Source: Site-B1 sp963722665 (GTDB lineage Bacteria; Bacteroidota; Bacteroidia; Flavobacteriales; Flavobacteriaceae). Taken from it: DNA of 64,000 nucleotides. The DNA lies in NCBI GenBank assembly GCA_963722665.1, contig CAVRNW010000032.1, forward strand, positions 14,823 to 78,822, in the 5' to 3' direction. Below the pieces are notes generated by a model that saw only the letters and a program-made list of their open reading frames with translations, was not told the origin of the DNA and made no database searches. A program made the translations under genes and the position numbers. Positions 27,721-37,581 of this stretch are shown here, piece after piece (the stretch's first letter is position 1; each line of letters starts with the position of its first letter).

Positions 27721-28448
27721 TACAAAAGTACGGCCTGTTTAAGATCAAATTCCTTTAATATATTATTTTCCAACAGTATATTGAGTTTCCCTGAATCAGT
27801 AATTCCAATAATAATTCCGGAAAACAACTTACCCTTTTTATCTTGAAAAGTGGCCGGTTTATTCATCATGTATAGTCCATCCTCATATTTTTGCTTTATT
27901 AGCCTCAACTCGCCTTTTTCATAACGATCAAAGTTCAATTTAATCTCATTTAAAATATAAATAAGAAGTTCATCCAGGTTGTAATTTTTACCGGTAACAG
28001 ATTTTAGTGAGGAAGCCTTTGGCAAGTCATTAAATTGAATTTGGTTTACATTCAATCCAATACCAATGATACAAGATCTCAATTTGTTGTTTTTTACAAC
28101 ATTCTCTATCAATATCCCGCAAATCTTTTTTTTGTCTGACAAAATGTCGTTCGGCCATTTAATATATAAATCAGGAATTCCCATTTTTTTTAAGGCCTCA
28201 AATATTGACAATGAAGCGATCATACTTATAAAAAATGAATGTTCAATGTGCAAAGACGTCAAGTCTTTAAATACACTAAAAGTGAGGTTCTTATTAGCTT
28301 CAGACTCCCAAGCAGTGCCCATTTGGCCTCTGCCATCAGTTTGTAGTTCAGTGACAATAACGGTGTAATCATTTAACAATTCTTTATTACACTTCTTTCT
28401 AAGGTATGTATTAGTAGAATCGGTGGCACTAAGTTTGATTATACGCAT
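27717..28448 (-). CDS. birA: biotin--[acetyl-CoA-carboxylase] ligase
   Basis: 243 residues, catalytic domain only without the N-terminal DNA-binding domain, so it is not the repressor type. DSTNTYLR, the biotinyl-AMP loop DGRGQMGTAW, IKWPNDIL and CGILIENV are typical. Attaches biotin to the carboxyl carrier protein. Divergent from rsfS. Confidence 0.95.
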   Translation of the reverse strand: MRIIKLSATDSTNTYLRKKCNKELLNDYTVIVTELQTDGRGQMGTAWESEANKNLTFSVFKDLTSLHIEHSFFISMIASLSIFEALKKMGIPDLYIKWPNDILSDKKKICGILIENVVKNNKLRSCIIGIGLNVNQIQFNDLPKASSLKSVTGKNYNLDELLIYILNEIKLNFDRYEKGELRLIKQKYEDGLYMMNKPATFQDKKGKLFSGIIIGITDSGKLNILLENNILKEFDLKQAVLLY

Positions 28449-28506
28449 ATTGAAGATTTATAACAATCTTAAGAAACTTTTAAATAATATAGAACTAAAA
28501 AAAAAT

Positions 28507-28514
28507 TAACTTTG
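28507..28514 (+). promoter_or_regulatory. -7 box upstream of rsfS
   Basis: TAACTTTG fits TANNTTTG and sits 20 bases before the rsfS ATG. It probably drives the rsfS-ftsH group. Confidence 0.6.
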
Positions 28515-28534
28515 CACAAAATTAAAAAATTTTA

Positions 28535-28906
28535 ATGACGAAAAACTTATCTACCGCAGACCAACTAATCGCCTCTGTAATCAATGGAATTGAAGATGTA
28601 AAAGGACAAAATATAAGTATTTTAGATTTAAGAGAAATTGAAAATATGGTTTGTGACTATTTTATAATTTGTGATGGTACTTCAAATACACAAGTTAACG
28701 CAATTGTAAATTCCATTCAAAAAAAAGTTAGCAAAGAATTAAAAGACAAACCCTGGCATGTTGAAGGAAGCAATAATGCAGAATGGGTATTATTAGATTA
28801 TGTAAATGTTGTTATCCATGTATTTCAAAAACATGTAAGGGAATATTATAATATTGAAAGCCTTTGGGGAGATGCAAAAACAACAGAAATAGAAACCAGT
28901 TACTAA
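28535..28906 (+). CDS. rsfS: ribosome silencing factor
   Basis: 123 residues of the RsfS/DUF143 family: LDLREIENMVCDYFIICDG and WHVEGSNNAEWVLLDY then VNVVIHVF are its hallmark stretches. Binds ribosomal protein L14 and blocks subunit joining in starvation. ftsH starts 10 bases later. Confidence 0.97.
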   Translation: MTKNLSTADQLIASVINGIEDVKGQNISILDLREIENMVCDYFIICDGTSNTQVNAIVNSIQKKVSKELKDKPWHVEGSNNAEWVLLDYVNVVIHVFQKHVREYYNIESLWGDAKTTEIETSY

Positions 28907-28916
28907 AAAAAGATTA

Positions 28917-30833
28917 ATGGCAAACGATAATAAAAAACCGACAAAACCAAAATTCAGTCCATATTGGGTATATGGAATCATACTTGCTGTATTTTTAGGA
29001 ATTCAGCTATTCTCTGGTGGAGGCATGGAAACAGTGAAGACTACTACACCAGCTCAATTTTTACAATACCTTGAGGAAGGAGATGTGGCTAAAATAGAGA
29101 TTGTAAATAAGTACGAAGCAAAAGTTTATTTAACCAAAGAAGCTCTTGAAAAAGAAGTTCACAAAAAGACAAAAAACACGTCGTTTCTATCATTGACTTC
29201 ACCTAACTACACATTTGAATTTGGTGATCTACAAAACTTTGAAAACCAAATAAGTACTATTATTGCTAATAATAGTTTAAATACCATTCTTGATTATAAG
29301 ACTGAACATAGCATTTGGGCAGAAATACTACCTACTTTAATTTTCTTTGGATTATTTATTGGGGTATGGTTGTTTATTATGCGTCGGATGTCTTCTGGTG
29401 CAGGCGGAGGAGCTGGTGGGCAAATATTTAATATAGGCAAATCCAAAGCAAAATTATTCGATCAAAATACTCTTGTAAAGACATCATTTAAGGATGTTGC
29501 AGGTCTAGAAGGTGCTAAAGAAGAAGTCCAGGAGATTGTAGACTTCTTGAAGTTCCCTGATAAATATACTTCTCTTGGTGGTAAAATTCCAAAAGGCGCC
29601 CTTTTAATTGGCCCTCCTGGAACAGGTAAAACATTGCTTGCCAGAGCTGTAGCAGGAGAAGCGCAAGTGCCTTTCTTCTCGTTGTCAGGTTCAGATTTTG
29701 TTGAGATGTTTGTAGGTGTTGGAGCTTCCAGAGTACGGGATTTATTCAAACAAGCTAAGGAGAAATCGCCTTCAATCATTTTTATTGATGAAATTGATGC
29801 GATTGGACGTGCAAGAGGTAAGAATATCATGTCTGGAAGCAATGATGAACGAGAAAACACCCTAAACCAGCTATTGACCGAAATGGATGGTTTTGGAACA
29901 AACACCAATGTTATTGTTCTAGCAGCTACCAACAGAGCCGATATTTTGGATAAAGCATTAATGCGTGCGGGACGATTTGACAGACAAATATTTGTTGATC
30001 TTCCGGATGTTAGAGAACGAAAAGAGATTTTTGAAGTGCATTTAAAACCTCTTAAAAAATCAGATGAGCTTGATATCGAATTTTTAGCAAAGCAAACTCC
30101 CGGATTCTCTGGAGCTGATATTGCCAATGTTTGTAATGAAGCTGCCTTAATTGCTGCAAGACAAGGAAAAAAAGCAGTCGACAGACAGGATTTTTTAGAT
30201 GCTGTAGATAGGATCGTTGGTGGTCTTGAAAAGAAAAATAAAATCGTAACTCCAGAAGAGAAAAAGGCTGTTGCCTATCATGAATCTGGTCATGCTACCA
30301 TAAGCTGGCTTTTGGAGCATGCTGCTCCTTTAGTAAAAGTGACCATTGTTCCAAGAGGAAGGTCTTTAGGTGCCGCATGGTACTTGCCGGAAGAGCGATT
30401 AATCGTGCATCCTGAACAGATGTTGGATGAAATGTGTGCTGCTTTAGGAGGACGCGCTGCTGAAAAAGTAATATTTAACAAAATATCGACTGGAGCTTTA
30501 AGTGACCTGGAAAAAGTTACTAAACAAGCCAGAGCCATGGTAACGGTATATGGTTTAAGTGATAAAGTCGGAAATTTAACGTATTACGATTCTTCCGGGC
30601 AAAACGAATATGGCTTTACAAAACCTTACAGTGAGAAAACATCTGAATTAATTGATAAGGAGATCTCTGATATAATAGAAAAACAATATCAAAGAGCAAT
30701 AAAAATCCTCACTGAAAATAAAGATAAATTAACGGAACTTGCCGAGGTATTGCTTGAGAAAGAAGTGATATTCAAAGATAATTTGGAAAAAATATTCGGA
30801 AAAAGACCTCACGAGAGAGAAATTCTGGAGTAG
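28917..30833 (+). CDS. ftsH: ATP-dependent zinc metalloprotease FtsH
   Basis: 638 residues, membrane AAA+ protease that degrades unneeded membrane and regulatory proteins. Transmembrane helices at about 17-34 and 138-158; Walker A GPPGTGKT, Walker B IIFIDEIDA, second region of homology MRAGRFDRQI; zinc motif HESGH (about residue 460) with a downstream Asp ligand. Long acidic/basic C-terminus, intact. Placed between rsfS and LUD/cdsA as in other Flavobacteria. Confidence 0.98.
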   Translation: MANDNKKPTKPKFSPYWVYGIILAVFLGIQLFSGGGMETVKTTTPAQFLQYLEEGDVAKIEIVNKYEAKVYLTKEALEKEVHKKTKNTSFLSLTSPNYTFEFGDLQNFENQISTIIANNSLNTILDYKTEHSIWAEILPTLIFFGLFIGVWLFIMRRMSSGAGGGAGGQIFNIGKSKAKLFDQNTLVKTSFKDVAGLEGAKEEVQEIVDFLKFPDKYTSLGGKIPKGALLIGPPGTGKTLLARAVAGEAQVPFFSLSGSDFVEMFVGVGASRVRDLFKQAKEKSPSIIFIDEIDAIGRARGKNIMSGSNDERENTLNQLLTEMDGFGTNTNVIVLAATNRADILDKALMRAGRFDRQIFVDLPDVRERKEIFEVHLKPLKKSDELDIEFLAKQTPGFSGADIANVCNEAALIAARQGKKAVDRQDFLDAVDRIVGGLEKKNKIVTPEEKKAVAYHESGHATISWLLEHAAPLVKVTIVPRGRSLGAAWYLPEERLIVHPEQMLDEMCAALGGRAAEKVIFNKISTGALSDLEKVTKQARAMVTVYGLSDKVGNLTYYDSSGQNEYGFTKPYSEKTSELIDKEISDIIEKQYQRAIKILTENKDKLTELAEVLLEKEVIFKDNLEKIFGKRPHEREILE

Positions 30834-30902
30834 TATTGATCATTTTCGGTTTAGTTAAACTTGAAAAAACGCCAATTGACATGGGTTTAATCTAAGTTTT
30901 TT

Positions 30903-30910
30903 TATCTTTG
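30903..30910 (+). promoter_or_regulatory. -7 box upstream of LUD-domain gene
   Basis: TATCTTTG fits TANNTTTG, 40 bases before the ATG at 30950. A TTG at 30876-30878 is a possible -33 element, spacing slightly long at 24. Confidence 0.55.
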
Positions 30911-30949
30911 GTAAAATCAGGTTCCGCTATATAATTATTATAACTTTAA

Positions 30950-31552
30950 ATGAGTCTTTTTCGCAGACTTTTTGGTAAAAAATCTAAGGATGCTCCAGAA
31001 GAAATTTCTGCTGGAAGAGGGAAATATATGCCTGAAGTTAAAATACCTGTCGATGAACGATTTACCATCAACTTTAAAGCAAATGGAGGCAAGTTCTTGT
31101 ATTGTGATAATGTAGATGAGATCTTCTACAGTCTGGAACAAATTCTTTTGGAAAATAACTGGGATAAAGAAAAGGTCATGGTTCTTGATGACAGGATCAA
31201 AGAACTTTTTAAAGATTATAAGTTGGATTATACCAAAAAAGGCGAAGCCGCCTATTTTTTATCAACCTGTGAGAATTTAATTGCTGATGATGGGTCGATT
31301 TTAATTTCCTCGAATCAAATTGCGGAAAAGAAGCTGACTGAACTCCCCCTTAACTTCGTTGTATACGCCACTACTAGTCAGTTAGTTGAAAATATTGGTG
31401 AGGGCCTGCGGCTTATTAAAAATAAGAACAAAAATAAAATACCTACAAATATTACTACTATCAAGCATTTTAAAAATAAGGAGGATAAAGACTTTTTAAG
31501 CTATGGCAGTAGTACAAAAAACTTATATTTGCTGCTATTAGAAGATCTGTAA
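30950..31552 (+). CDS. LUD domain protein (LutC/YkgG-like)
   Basis: 200 residues. The first 35 residues are basic; the LUD-type fold follows, recognised by CENLIADDGSILISSNQ and LPLNFVVYATTSQLVENIGE. LutC-type proteins take part in lactate oxidation, but here the gene is single, next to cdsA and ftsH, which is a conserved flavobacterial placement of unknown meaning. cdsA starts 3 bases after its stop. Confidence 0.85.
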   Translation: MSLFRRLFGKKSKDAPEEISAGRGKYMPEVKIPVDERFTINFKANGGKFLYCDNVDEIFYSLEQILLENNWDKEKVMVLDDRIKELFKDYKLDYTKKGEAAYFLSTCENLIADDGSILISSNQIAEKKLTELPLNFVVYATTSQLVENIGEGLRLIKNKNKNKIPTNITTIKHFKNKEDKDFLSYGSSTKNLYLLLLEDL

Positions 31553-31555
31553 TAG

Positions 31556-32377
31556 ATGAAAGAACTTGTAATTAGGGCTATATCCGGTGCAATCTATGTC
31601 GCACTTCTATTACTTACTCTGTATTCTGAAAACGCATTAATAGCTCTATTCTTTGTATTTGGCATGATTTGTTTGCTGGAATTTAACAGACTTATCGGCC
31701 TAAAGAGTATAATTCCGTTTATTATTTTTATTTTTCTTTATGGTGCTTTTGGATTCTGGCAAAACATCATGAATTCACATAAAGGATTTGAGGAGGCAAC
31801 GCAAATATTGCATGTCATAACTATATTTGTCCAGTTAATTTTGATCAAGGATCTATTTTCAGAGAAAACCATTCCATTATTTCAATCTAAACGATTCATT
31901 ATTACCACTTTTTATTTAACTAGTGGATTTATTTTTTTAGTCCTCATAGCAGATTATTACGTTATTTATAACCCAAATATTCTTTTAGGATGTTTTATTC
32001 TAGTTTGGGTAAATGACACCTTTGCTTATATAATTGGTAAAAATTTTGGTAAACAAAAATTATTTCCAAGCGTATCGCCTAAAAAAACAGTTGAAGGTTT
32101 TCTGGGTGGATTATTCTTTGCCTGCGTATCGAGTGCGATTATTGCTAAATATTCTTATACTTTCAACTTTACCAATTGGTTAATATTGGCTATTCTTATT
32201 AGCGTGTTTGGAACAATAGGCGATCTAATTGAATCAAAATTCAAACGTCAGGCGGGTGTCAAAGATAGTGGAGTTATTATGCCTGGTCATGGCGGATTGT
32301 TAGACAGGCTGGATAGTATTATATTTGCGGCACCTTTTATATATTTATTTATTAGAATTTTAAAGTATGTTTCATAA
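31556..32377 (+). CDS. cdsA: phosphatidate cytidylyltransferase
   Basis: Makes CDP-diacylglycerol for phospholipid synthesis. 273 residues, about eight transmembrane helices. The C-terminal signature DLIESKFKRQAGVKDSG plus PGHGGLLDRLDS is present. Overlaps the psd start by 11 bases, which suggests coupled translation. Confidence 0.96.
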   Translation: MKELVIRAISGAIYVALLLLTLYSENALIALFFVFGMICLLEFNRLIGLKSIIPFIIFIFLYGAFGFWQNIMNSHKGFEEATQILHVITIFVQLILIKDLFSEKTIPLFQSKRFIITTFYLTSGFIFLVLIADYYVIYNPNILLGCFILVWVNDTFAYIIGKNFGKQKLFPSVSPKKTVEGFLGGLFFACVSSAIIAKYSYTFNFTNWLILAILISVFGTIGDLIESKFKRQAGVKDSGVIMPGHGGLLDRLDSIIFAAPFIYLFIRILKYVS

Positions 32378-33017
32378 GGAAGGACATAAAATTTTATTGG
32401 TTTCATTTATTCTGTTATTAGGATTGAGCTTAATAGTGGATTCATTTCTGGAATTAATTTGGCTCAAAAACTTACTGATCATCACCTTTTTTGTATTGTT
32501 TGTATTAATTGCTCAGTTTTTTAGAAACCCAAAAAGAAAAACCGAATTAAACGACAAAAAGGTGATATCCTCTGTAGATGGTAAGGTAGTCGTAATTGAA
32601 GAAGTCTTTGAAAAAGAATATTTCAAAGATAAACGACTACAGGTAAGTGTTTTCATGTCACCTCTTAATGTGCATGTAACGCGCTATCCTATCAGTGGCA
32701 ACGTTTTATATAGCAAATACCATCCAGGGAAATATTTGGTTGCATGGCATCCTAAATCAAGCGAAGAGAATGAGCGTACAACTATTGTTGTTGAAAATGC
32801 AACTTATGGTAAAGTTTTATACAGGCAAATTGCCGGAGCCATGGCAAAAAGAATCGTCAATTATGCCAATGAAGGAGATAAGGCCATTCAGGGATCTGAT
32901 GCCGGTTTTATAAAATTTGGTTCCCGAGTAGATCTTTTTTTACCTTTAAATACCAAGATTAAAGTTGAATTAGGCCAAAAAGTTAAAGGAGGACTTAGTG
33001 TAATTGCAGAAATGTAA
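32367..33017 (+). CDS. psd: phosphatidylserine decarboxylase, short proenzyme type
   Basis: 216 residues. A membrane-anchoring N-terminus (two hydrophobic stretches to about residue 50) and the core FMSPLNVHVTRYP. The self-cleavage site is in FIKFGSRVD, where Gly-Ser cleavage produces the pyruvoyl group. This short form resembles archaetidylserine-decarboxylase-type enzymes. Makes phosphatidylethanolamine. Its TAA overlaps the next ATG (TAATG). Confidence 0.95.
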   Translation: MFHKEGHKILLVSFILLLGLSLIVDSFLELIWLKNLLIITFFVLFVLIAQFFRNPKRKTELNDKKVISSVDGKVVVIEEVFEKEYFKDKRLQVSVFMSPLNVHVTRYPISGNVLYSKYHPGKYLVAWHPKSSEENERTTIVVENATYGKVLYRQIAGAMAKRIVNYANEGDKAIQGSDAGFIKFGSRVDLFLPLNTKIKVELGQKVKGGLSVIAEM

Positions 33018-33283
33018 TGAATTCTGAAGAATTAGAAATAGAATTTAGAGATGCTGTATCGAGGATAAATGCCTATACAGATCGCTTTCCTGCAGATTTC
33101 CTTTTACGATTATATGCATACTACAAGAAAGCTACTAATGACTACAGCAGACCCAGTAGTAAAAAGTCAATTATCAATGCCTTTAAGACCAATGCTTTAT
33201 TTCAGTTGGAAGATATCACCGAAGACGAAGCTAAAATAAAATATATCGATCTGGTCAACAACTATTTTCTTTATAGAAAATAA
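33017..33283 (+). CDS. acyl-CoA-binding protein
   Basis: 88 residues, the usual size of ACBP. FRDAVSRINAYTDRFPADFL and LRLYAYYKKATNDY match the four-helix acyl-CoA pocket, including the Tyr/Lys that hold the CoA. Translationally coupled to psd, so probably supplies or buffers acyl-CoA for lipid synthesis. Confidence 0.9.
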   Translation: MNSEELEIEFRDAVSRINAYTDRFPADFLLRLYAYYKKATNDYSRPSSKKSIINAFKTNALFQLEDITEDEAKIKYIDLVNNYFLYRK

Positions 33284-33395
33284 CTTCTTTGATTTATAGT
33301 TAAAAAACAATTAAATAGGCAATCCAATATTAATTTGCAAAAAATTTGTAGGATATATATTTTTATATTTACTTTGTATTTCAAAGTACTTTTAT

Positions 33396-34011
33396 ATGAA
33401 AAAGAAATACATAGAAGACCTAAAAGAAATCAAAGACATCATGAACCGATCTTCCCGGTTCATTTCCCTAAGTGGCCTTTCAGGTATATCAGCTGGTATT
33501 ACCGCTTTGATAGGTGCGTATTTGGCATATAAATTTGTTTTCGTTGGTGGTGATTATCTAACTTTTGAAAGTGTCTATCCTTTCTACAGAACAATTCTCC
33601 ATACTGTTAATGACAGCCTTGGGGACAATTGTTGTAAGCATTGGTTTGGTAATTTATCTAACCACTCAAGAAACAAAAAAACGGAAGCAAAAAATCTGGG
33701 ATCAGCAGACCAAGCGAATTCTTCTCAACTTATCGATCCCATTACTAGCCGGCGGCATCATTTCCATGATATTTCTAGTTCGAGGTTATGTAGGCATTGT
33801 GCTTCCCATGACCTTGATTTTTTACGGTATGGCACTAGTTAATGTGAGCAAATACACACTAAATGAAATAAGGAGCCTGGGGCTTATTGAAATATTACTT
33901 GGCTTAGTTGCCTTGCAGTTGGTAAGCTATGGCCTTATCATATGGTCGATAGGATTTGGTGTTCTTCACATCGTTTATGGTTTCATTATCAAAATGAAAT
34001 ATAAGTCGTGA
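33396..34011 (+). CDS. hypothetical four-helix membrane protein, +1 frameshift
   Basis: About 204 residues. The N-terminus MKKKYIEDLKEIKDIMNRSS and first helix (SGLSGISAGITALIGAYLAY) are in one frame; from about 33600 the protein continues in the next frame (LMTALGTIVVSIGLVIYL.. to ..FIIKMKYKS). The two overlap between 33565 and 33842, and the indel lies somewhere in 33580-33610, not at a stop codon. The next gene is a wHTH regulator whose GTG overlaps this stop (GTGA). Confidence 0.72.
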
Positions 34012-34298
34012 AGGATATTCTGAAGGATTTGGATAAAGCGTTTGAAAACAGAATTCGACTGGGAATCATGTCAGCACTTGTAGTAAATGACTACGTGGAT
34101 TTCAACAGTTTAAAAGAATTACTTGGAGTTACTGATGGTAATCTGGCCAGCCATCTGAAATCATTGGAAAAAAAAGAATATATAAACTATAAAAAGGAAT
34201 TTCTGGATCGAAAACCCAACACAAAATACTTCGCCACCGATACCGGTAGAGAAGCATTTAAAAAACACATAAATGCAATTGAACAATTATTAAAATAA
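34008..34298 (+). CDS. winged-helix transcriptional regulator
   Basis: 96 residues. A compact winged helix: LDKAFENRIRLGIMSALVV, recognition-helix region LKELLGVTDGNLASHLKSLE, wing YINYKKEFLDRKPNTKYFAT. Resembles MarR/PadR-like dimeric HTH_27 proteins that control a neighbouring membrane gene. GTG start overlaps the upstream stop. Probably controls this three-gene operon; the operator was not identified. Confidence 0.87.
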   Translation: MKDILKDLDKAFENRIRLGIMSALVVNDYVDFNSLKELLGVTDGNLASHLKSLEKKEYINYKKEFLDRKPNTKYFATDTGREAFKKHINAIEQLLK

Positions 34299-34307
34299 AT
34301 AAAAATC

Positions 34308-34553
34308 ATGAACAAAAATAAAAGACTAATCACAATCCTACTCGCTATACCCTTACTGTTGCTGATCCCATTAATAGGAATGCAATTTTCTTCTGAAGTA
34401 AATTGGTCATTTTTTGACTTCCTTGTAATGGGAGTGCTATTACTTGGCGTTGGACTTATGTTTGAGGTTGTATTGAGGAAAGTTCCAAAGAAGACCAATC
34501 GTATTGCGCTCATAGCCATTATCCTTATTGTATTCTTACTTACTTTGGGCTGA
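34308..34553 (+). CDS. small membrane protein
   Basis: 81 residues with three hydrophobic stretches (about 5-20, 33-52, 61-80) and little else. Last gene of the three-gene group with the wHTH regulator, 9 bases downstream of it. Function unknown. Confidence 0.7.
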   Translation: MNKNKRLITILLAIPLLLLIPLIGMQFSSEVNWSFFDFLVMGVLLLGVGLMFEVVLRKVPKKTNRIALIAIILIVFLLTLG

Positions 34554-34652
34554 ACTGGCAGTCGGAATATTCGGCACTCCATTTGCAGGTTCTTAAGACA
34601 AGAAATAAATATGCATATCATTTAACAATGTACATTATTTTGTTATAAATAA

Positions 34653-34737
34653 TGGCAGGGTAAGTTCTGTATTCCAAGGTTTCTAACGTGCTCAAGCATA
34701 ATCATGGCTTGACAGGCAAACGCCATGTAACCTGCCA
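34653..34737. other. nested inverted-repeat element, possible structured RNA
   Basis: The outer arms TGGCAGG (34653-34659) and CCTGCCA (34731-34737) enclose an inner pair CATGGC (34703-34708)/GCCATG (34722-34727); CAAGC and GCTTG between them offer an alternative pairing. It lies between convergent genes and has no T run, so it is not an ordinary terminator. It could be a structured RNA, a recombination site or a degraded repeat. Confidence 0.35.
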
Positions 34738-34769
34738 CTTAATATCCATTAGTCTATTAAACGAAACTC

Positions 34770-37406
34770 CTAATTTAAACTCGCTAAACTAGCTTTTATA
34801 GTTTCTATTTTAGCCAATGCATCAGCTTCTTTTTTCTTTTCACTTGCCACTACTTGCTCGGGTGCTCCGGATACAAACCGTTCATTAGACAATTTCTTTT
34901 GTACCGATCGTAAAAAGCCTTCGGTATAATTTAACTCTTCGGTTAGCTTTTTAATTTCCTCTTCAATATTGATAACACCAGTAATTGGGATGAAATACTC
35001 GTTGGATCTAACTCTAAAAGTTAAAGCGCCTTCAATGGCTTCCTTGGTATAATCGATGCCTTCAAGGTTTCCTAATTTAATAACGACCTCGTCAAACGTA
35101 GTCTGAGTCTTTTCGTTATTAATTACAGAAAATGCAATGGAATCTTTAAACGATAAATTCTTTTCTTTTCTAATGGTTCTAATTCCCGAAACTACTTCCT
35201 TGGCAAGGTCGAATTCAGAAATAAGCTTTTTATTAACTTTTTTTGTGTTAGGTAATCTTGAAATAATTAGAGCCTCTTCGGGAGTTCTTTCTTTTATATA
35301 ATGCCAGATCTCTTCAGTTAAAAATGGCATGAATGGGTGTAAAATCTTTAAGTTATCTTCAAAAATTGCGATAATGGATTTGTAAGTTAGAGCATCTATT
35401 GGTTGTTGGTAGGCCGGTTTTATAATTTCCAATAACCATGATGCAAAATCATCCCAAATTAATTTATATGTTGACATTAAAGCATCTGATAATCTGAATT
35501 TTGAAAAATGATCCTCTATTTCTGCCAAAGTTTCCTGGAACTTAGCTTCAAACCAATCAATTGCGATCTTGCTCGAGTTTGGTTGTTTTATCGTTTCGCT
35601 CACTTCCCAGCCATTTATCAATCTAAAGGCGTTCCAAATTTTATTGGCAAATGCTTTCCCTTGTTGGCACTTATCTTCATCAAACAACAGGTCATTTCCT
35701 GCTCCTGAACTCAATAACAACATACCAACCCTAACACCATCTGCCCCATACTGTTCAATTAATTTCAATGCATCAGGAGAGTTGCCTAATTGCTTTGACA
35801 TTTTTCTGCCTTGTGTATCTCTGACAAGTCCTGTAAAATAAACATTATTAAAGGGCCTTTCCTGCCTGTATTCGTATCCGGCTATGATCATTCTGGCAAC
35901 CCAAAAGAAAATGATATCCGGAGCTGTAACCAGGTCATTTGTAGGATAATAATAATTTATCTCTTTATTTTCAGGACTTCGAATGCCATCAAAAACAGAC
36001 ATTGGCCATAACCAGGACGAGAACCATGTATCCACAACATCTGATTCCTGAATAAGATCACTTATTGATAACTTGTCATTCTTAGTTTTTTGCTTTGCCA
36101 GTTTAAAAGCCTCTTTTCTACTCTCTGCTACCACAAAATCCTCCTTGCCATCTCCATAATAATAGGCCGGAATTTGCTGACCCCAGCGTAATTGACGAGA
36201 TATATTCCAGTCTCTGATATTCTCCAGCCAGTGACGATAATTATTTTCGATCTTTTTTGGGAATAGTTTTATTTTATGATCGACCAAAACCGATTTAATA
36301 GCCGGTTTTACGAGATCTTCCATTTTTAAAAACCACTGATCGCTCAATCTTGGCTCGATCACTGCCTTAGTACGCTCACTTGTGCCAACCTTATTTACAT
36401 AATTCTCTGTTTTTAATAAATACCCTTTGTCCTTTAATTCTTTACTTAATTCTTTTCTTACTTCAAATCGATCCTTGCCTTCATAGTGCAAGCCAAAACT
36501 ATTTAATGTACCATCGTCGTTGAAAATATCAATTACTTCTAGATCATGCTTTTCCCCTAATTCTTTATCGTTCAAGTCGTGAGCAGGAGTTACTTTTAAG
36601 CATCCTGTTCCGAATTCTATATCAACGTAATCATCTTCTATGATTGGAATAACCCGATTGCATAATGGCACTATTGCCTTTTTTCCTTTTAAATGAGTAA
36701 ATCGTTCATCATCTGGATTAATACAAACCGCCGTGTCACCAAGTATAGTTTCAGGTCGCGTGGTGGCAATGGTCACTTTTTCTTCGCTTCCCTCAATATC
36801 ATATTGCAAATAATACAACAAGCCTTGTTGCTCCTCGTAAACGACTTCTTCATCAGATAAGGTCGTTTTGGCTTCCGGATCCCAGTTAACCATTCTGAAT
36901 CCCTTGTAAATAAGACCTTTATTATAAAGATCGACAAAAACCTTTATCACCGATTCGCTCATATCCTCATCCATGGTGAATTTGGTTCGGTCCCAGTCAC
37001 ATGAACACCCCAGTTTCTTTAATTGCTCCAGAATAACTCCACCATATTCATGAGTCCACTCCCAGGCATGTTTGAGAAATTCTTCACGAGTCAGATCATT
37101 TTTGTCTATTCCCTGATCCTTAAGTTTTGCAACCACTTTAGCCTCGGTAGCAATGGAAGCATGGTCCGTTCCAGGGACCCAGCATGCATTCTTGCCCATT
37201 GATCGAGCTCTACGGATTAAAACATCCTGAATGGTATTATTAAGCATGTGTCCCATGTGGAGAACTCCTGTAACATTTGGCGGAGGTATGACGATAGTAT
37301 AGGGTTCCCTTTCGTCCGGCACAGAATGAAAATAGTTATGTTTCATCCAGTACTTATACCATTTGCTTTCTACTAGGCTGGCATCATATTTTGATGGAAT
37401 GTTCAT
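34770..37406 (-). CDS. valS: valine--tRNA ligase
   Basis: 878 residues from ATG 37406 (MNIPSKYDASLVESKWYKYW); an upstream in-frame Met would add 11 residues unlike the family. Class I synthetase: HIGH-type motif PPPNVTGVLHMGHML, KMSKS-type motif GRKMSKQLGN, editing-domain TTRPETILGDTAV, and a C-terminal coiled coil (EEIKKLTEELNY..). Intact over its full length. Divergent from the DUF1573 gene. Confidence 0.98.
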   Translation of the reverse strand: MNIPSKYDASLVESKWYKYWMKHNYFHSVPDEREPYTIVIPPPNVTGVLHMGHMLNNTIQDVLIRRARSMGKNACWVPGTDHASIATEAKVVAKLKDQGIDKNDLTREEFLKHAWEWTHEYGGVILEQLKKLGCSCDWDRTKFTMDEDMSESVIKVFVDLYNKGLIYKGFRMVNWDPEAKTTLSDEEVVYEEQQGLLYYLQYDIEGSEEKVTIATTRPETILGDTAVCINPDDERFTHLKGKKAIVPLCNRVIPIIEDDYVDIEFGTGCLKVTPAHDLNDKELGEKHDLEVIDIFNDDGTLNSFGLHYEGKDRFEVRKELSKELKDKGYLLKTENYVNKVGTSERTKAVIEPRLSDQWFLKMEDLVKPAIKSVLVDHKIKLFPKKIENNYRHWLENIRDWNISRQLRWGQQIPAYYYGDGKEDFVVAESRKEAFKLAKQKTKNDKLSISDLIQESDVVDTWFSSWLWPMSVFDGIRSPENKEINYYYPTNDLVTAPDIIFFWVARMIIAGYEYRQERPFNNVYFTGLVRDTQGRKMSKQLGNSPDALKLIEQYGADGVRVGMLLLSSGAGNDLLFDEDKCQQGKAFANKIWNAFRLINGWEVSETIKQPNSSKIAIDWFEAKFQETLAEIEDHFSKFRLSDALMSTYKLIWDDFASWLLEIIKPAYQQPIDALTYKSIIAIFEDNLKILHPFMPFLTEEIWHYIKERTPEEALIISRLPNTKKVNKKLISEFDLAKEVVSGIRTIRKEKNLSFKDSIAFSVINNEKTQTTFDEVVIKLGNLEGIDYTKEAIEGALTFRVRSNEYFIPITGVINIEEEIKKLTEELNYTEGFLRSVQKKLSNERFVSGAPEQVVASEKKKEADALAKIETIKASLASLN

Positions 37407-37522
37407 ACTTTGGAATAGTTTTTGAAATATGTCATGCAAAAGTACTTATATTTCTTTTTTGTGAAAAAAAATTAGAGTGTTTTAAAAAATATTAAAGAAA
37501 TGACTTTATGCATTACGTCTAA

Positions 37523-37530
37523 TATTTTTG
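37523..37530 (+). promoter_or_regulatory. -7 box upstream of DUF1573 gene
   Basis: TATTTTTG fits TANNTTTG, 52 bases before the preferred ATG at 37582. Confidence 0.5.
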
Positions 37531-37581
37531 CAGATTGTAGAAAAAGTAAGTATGTTTACATTTAAATTAAAAATAATAACC

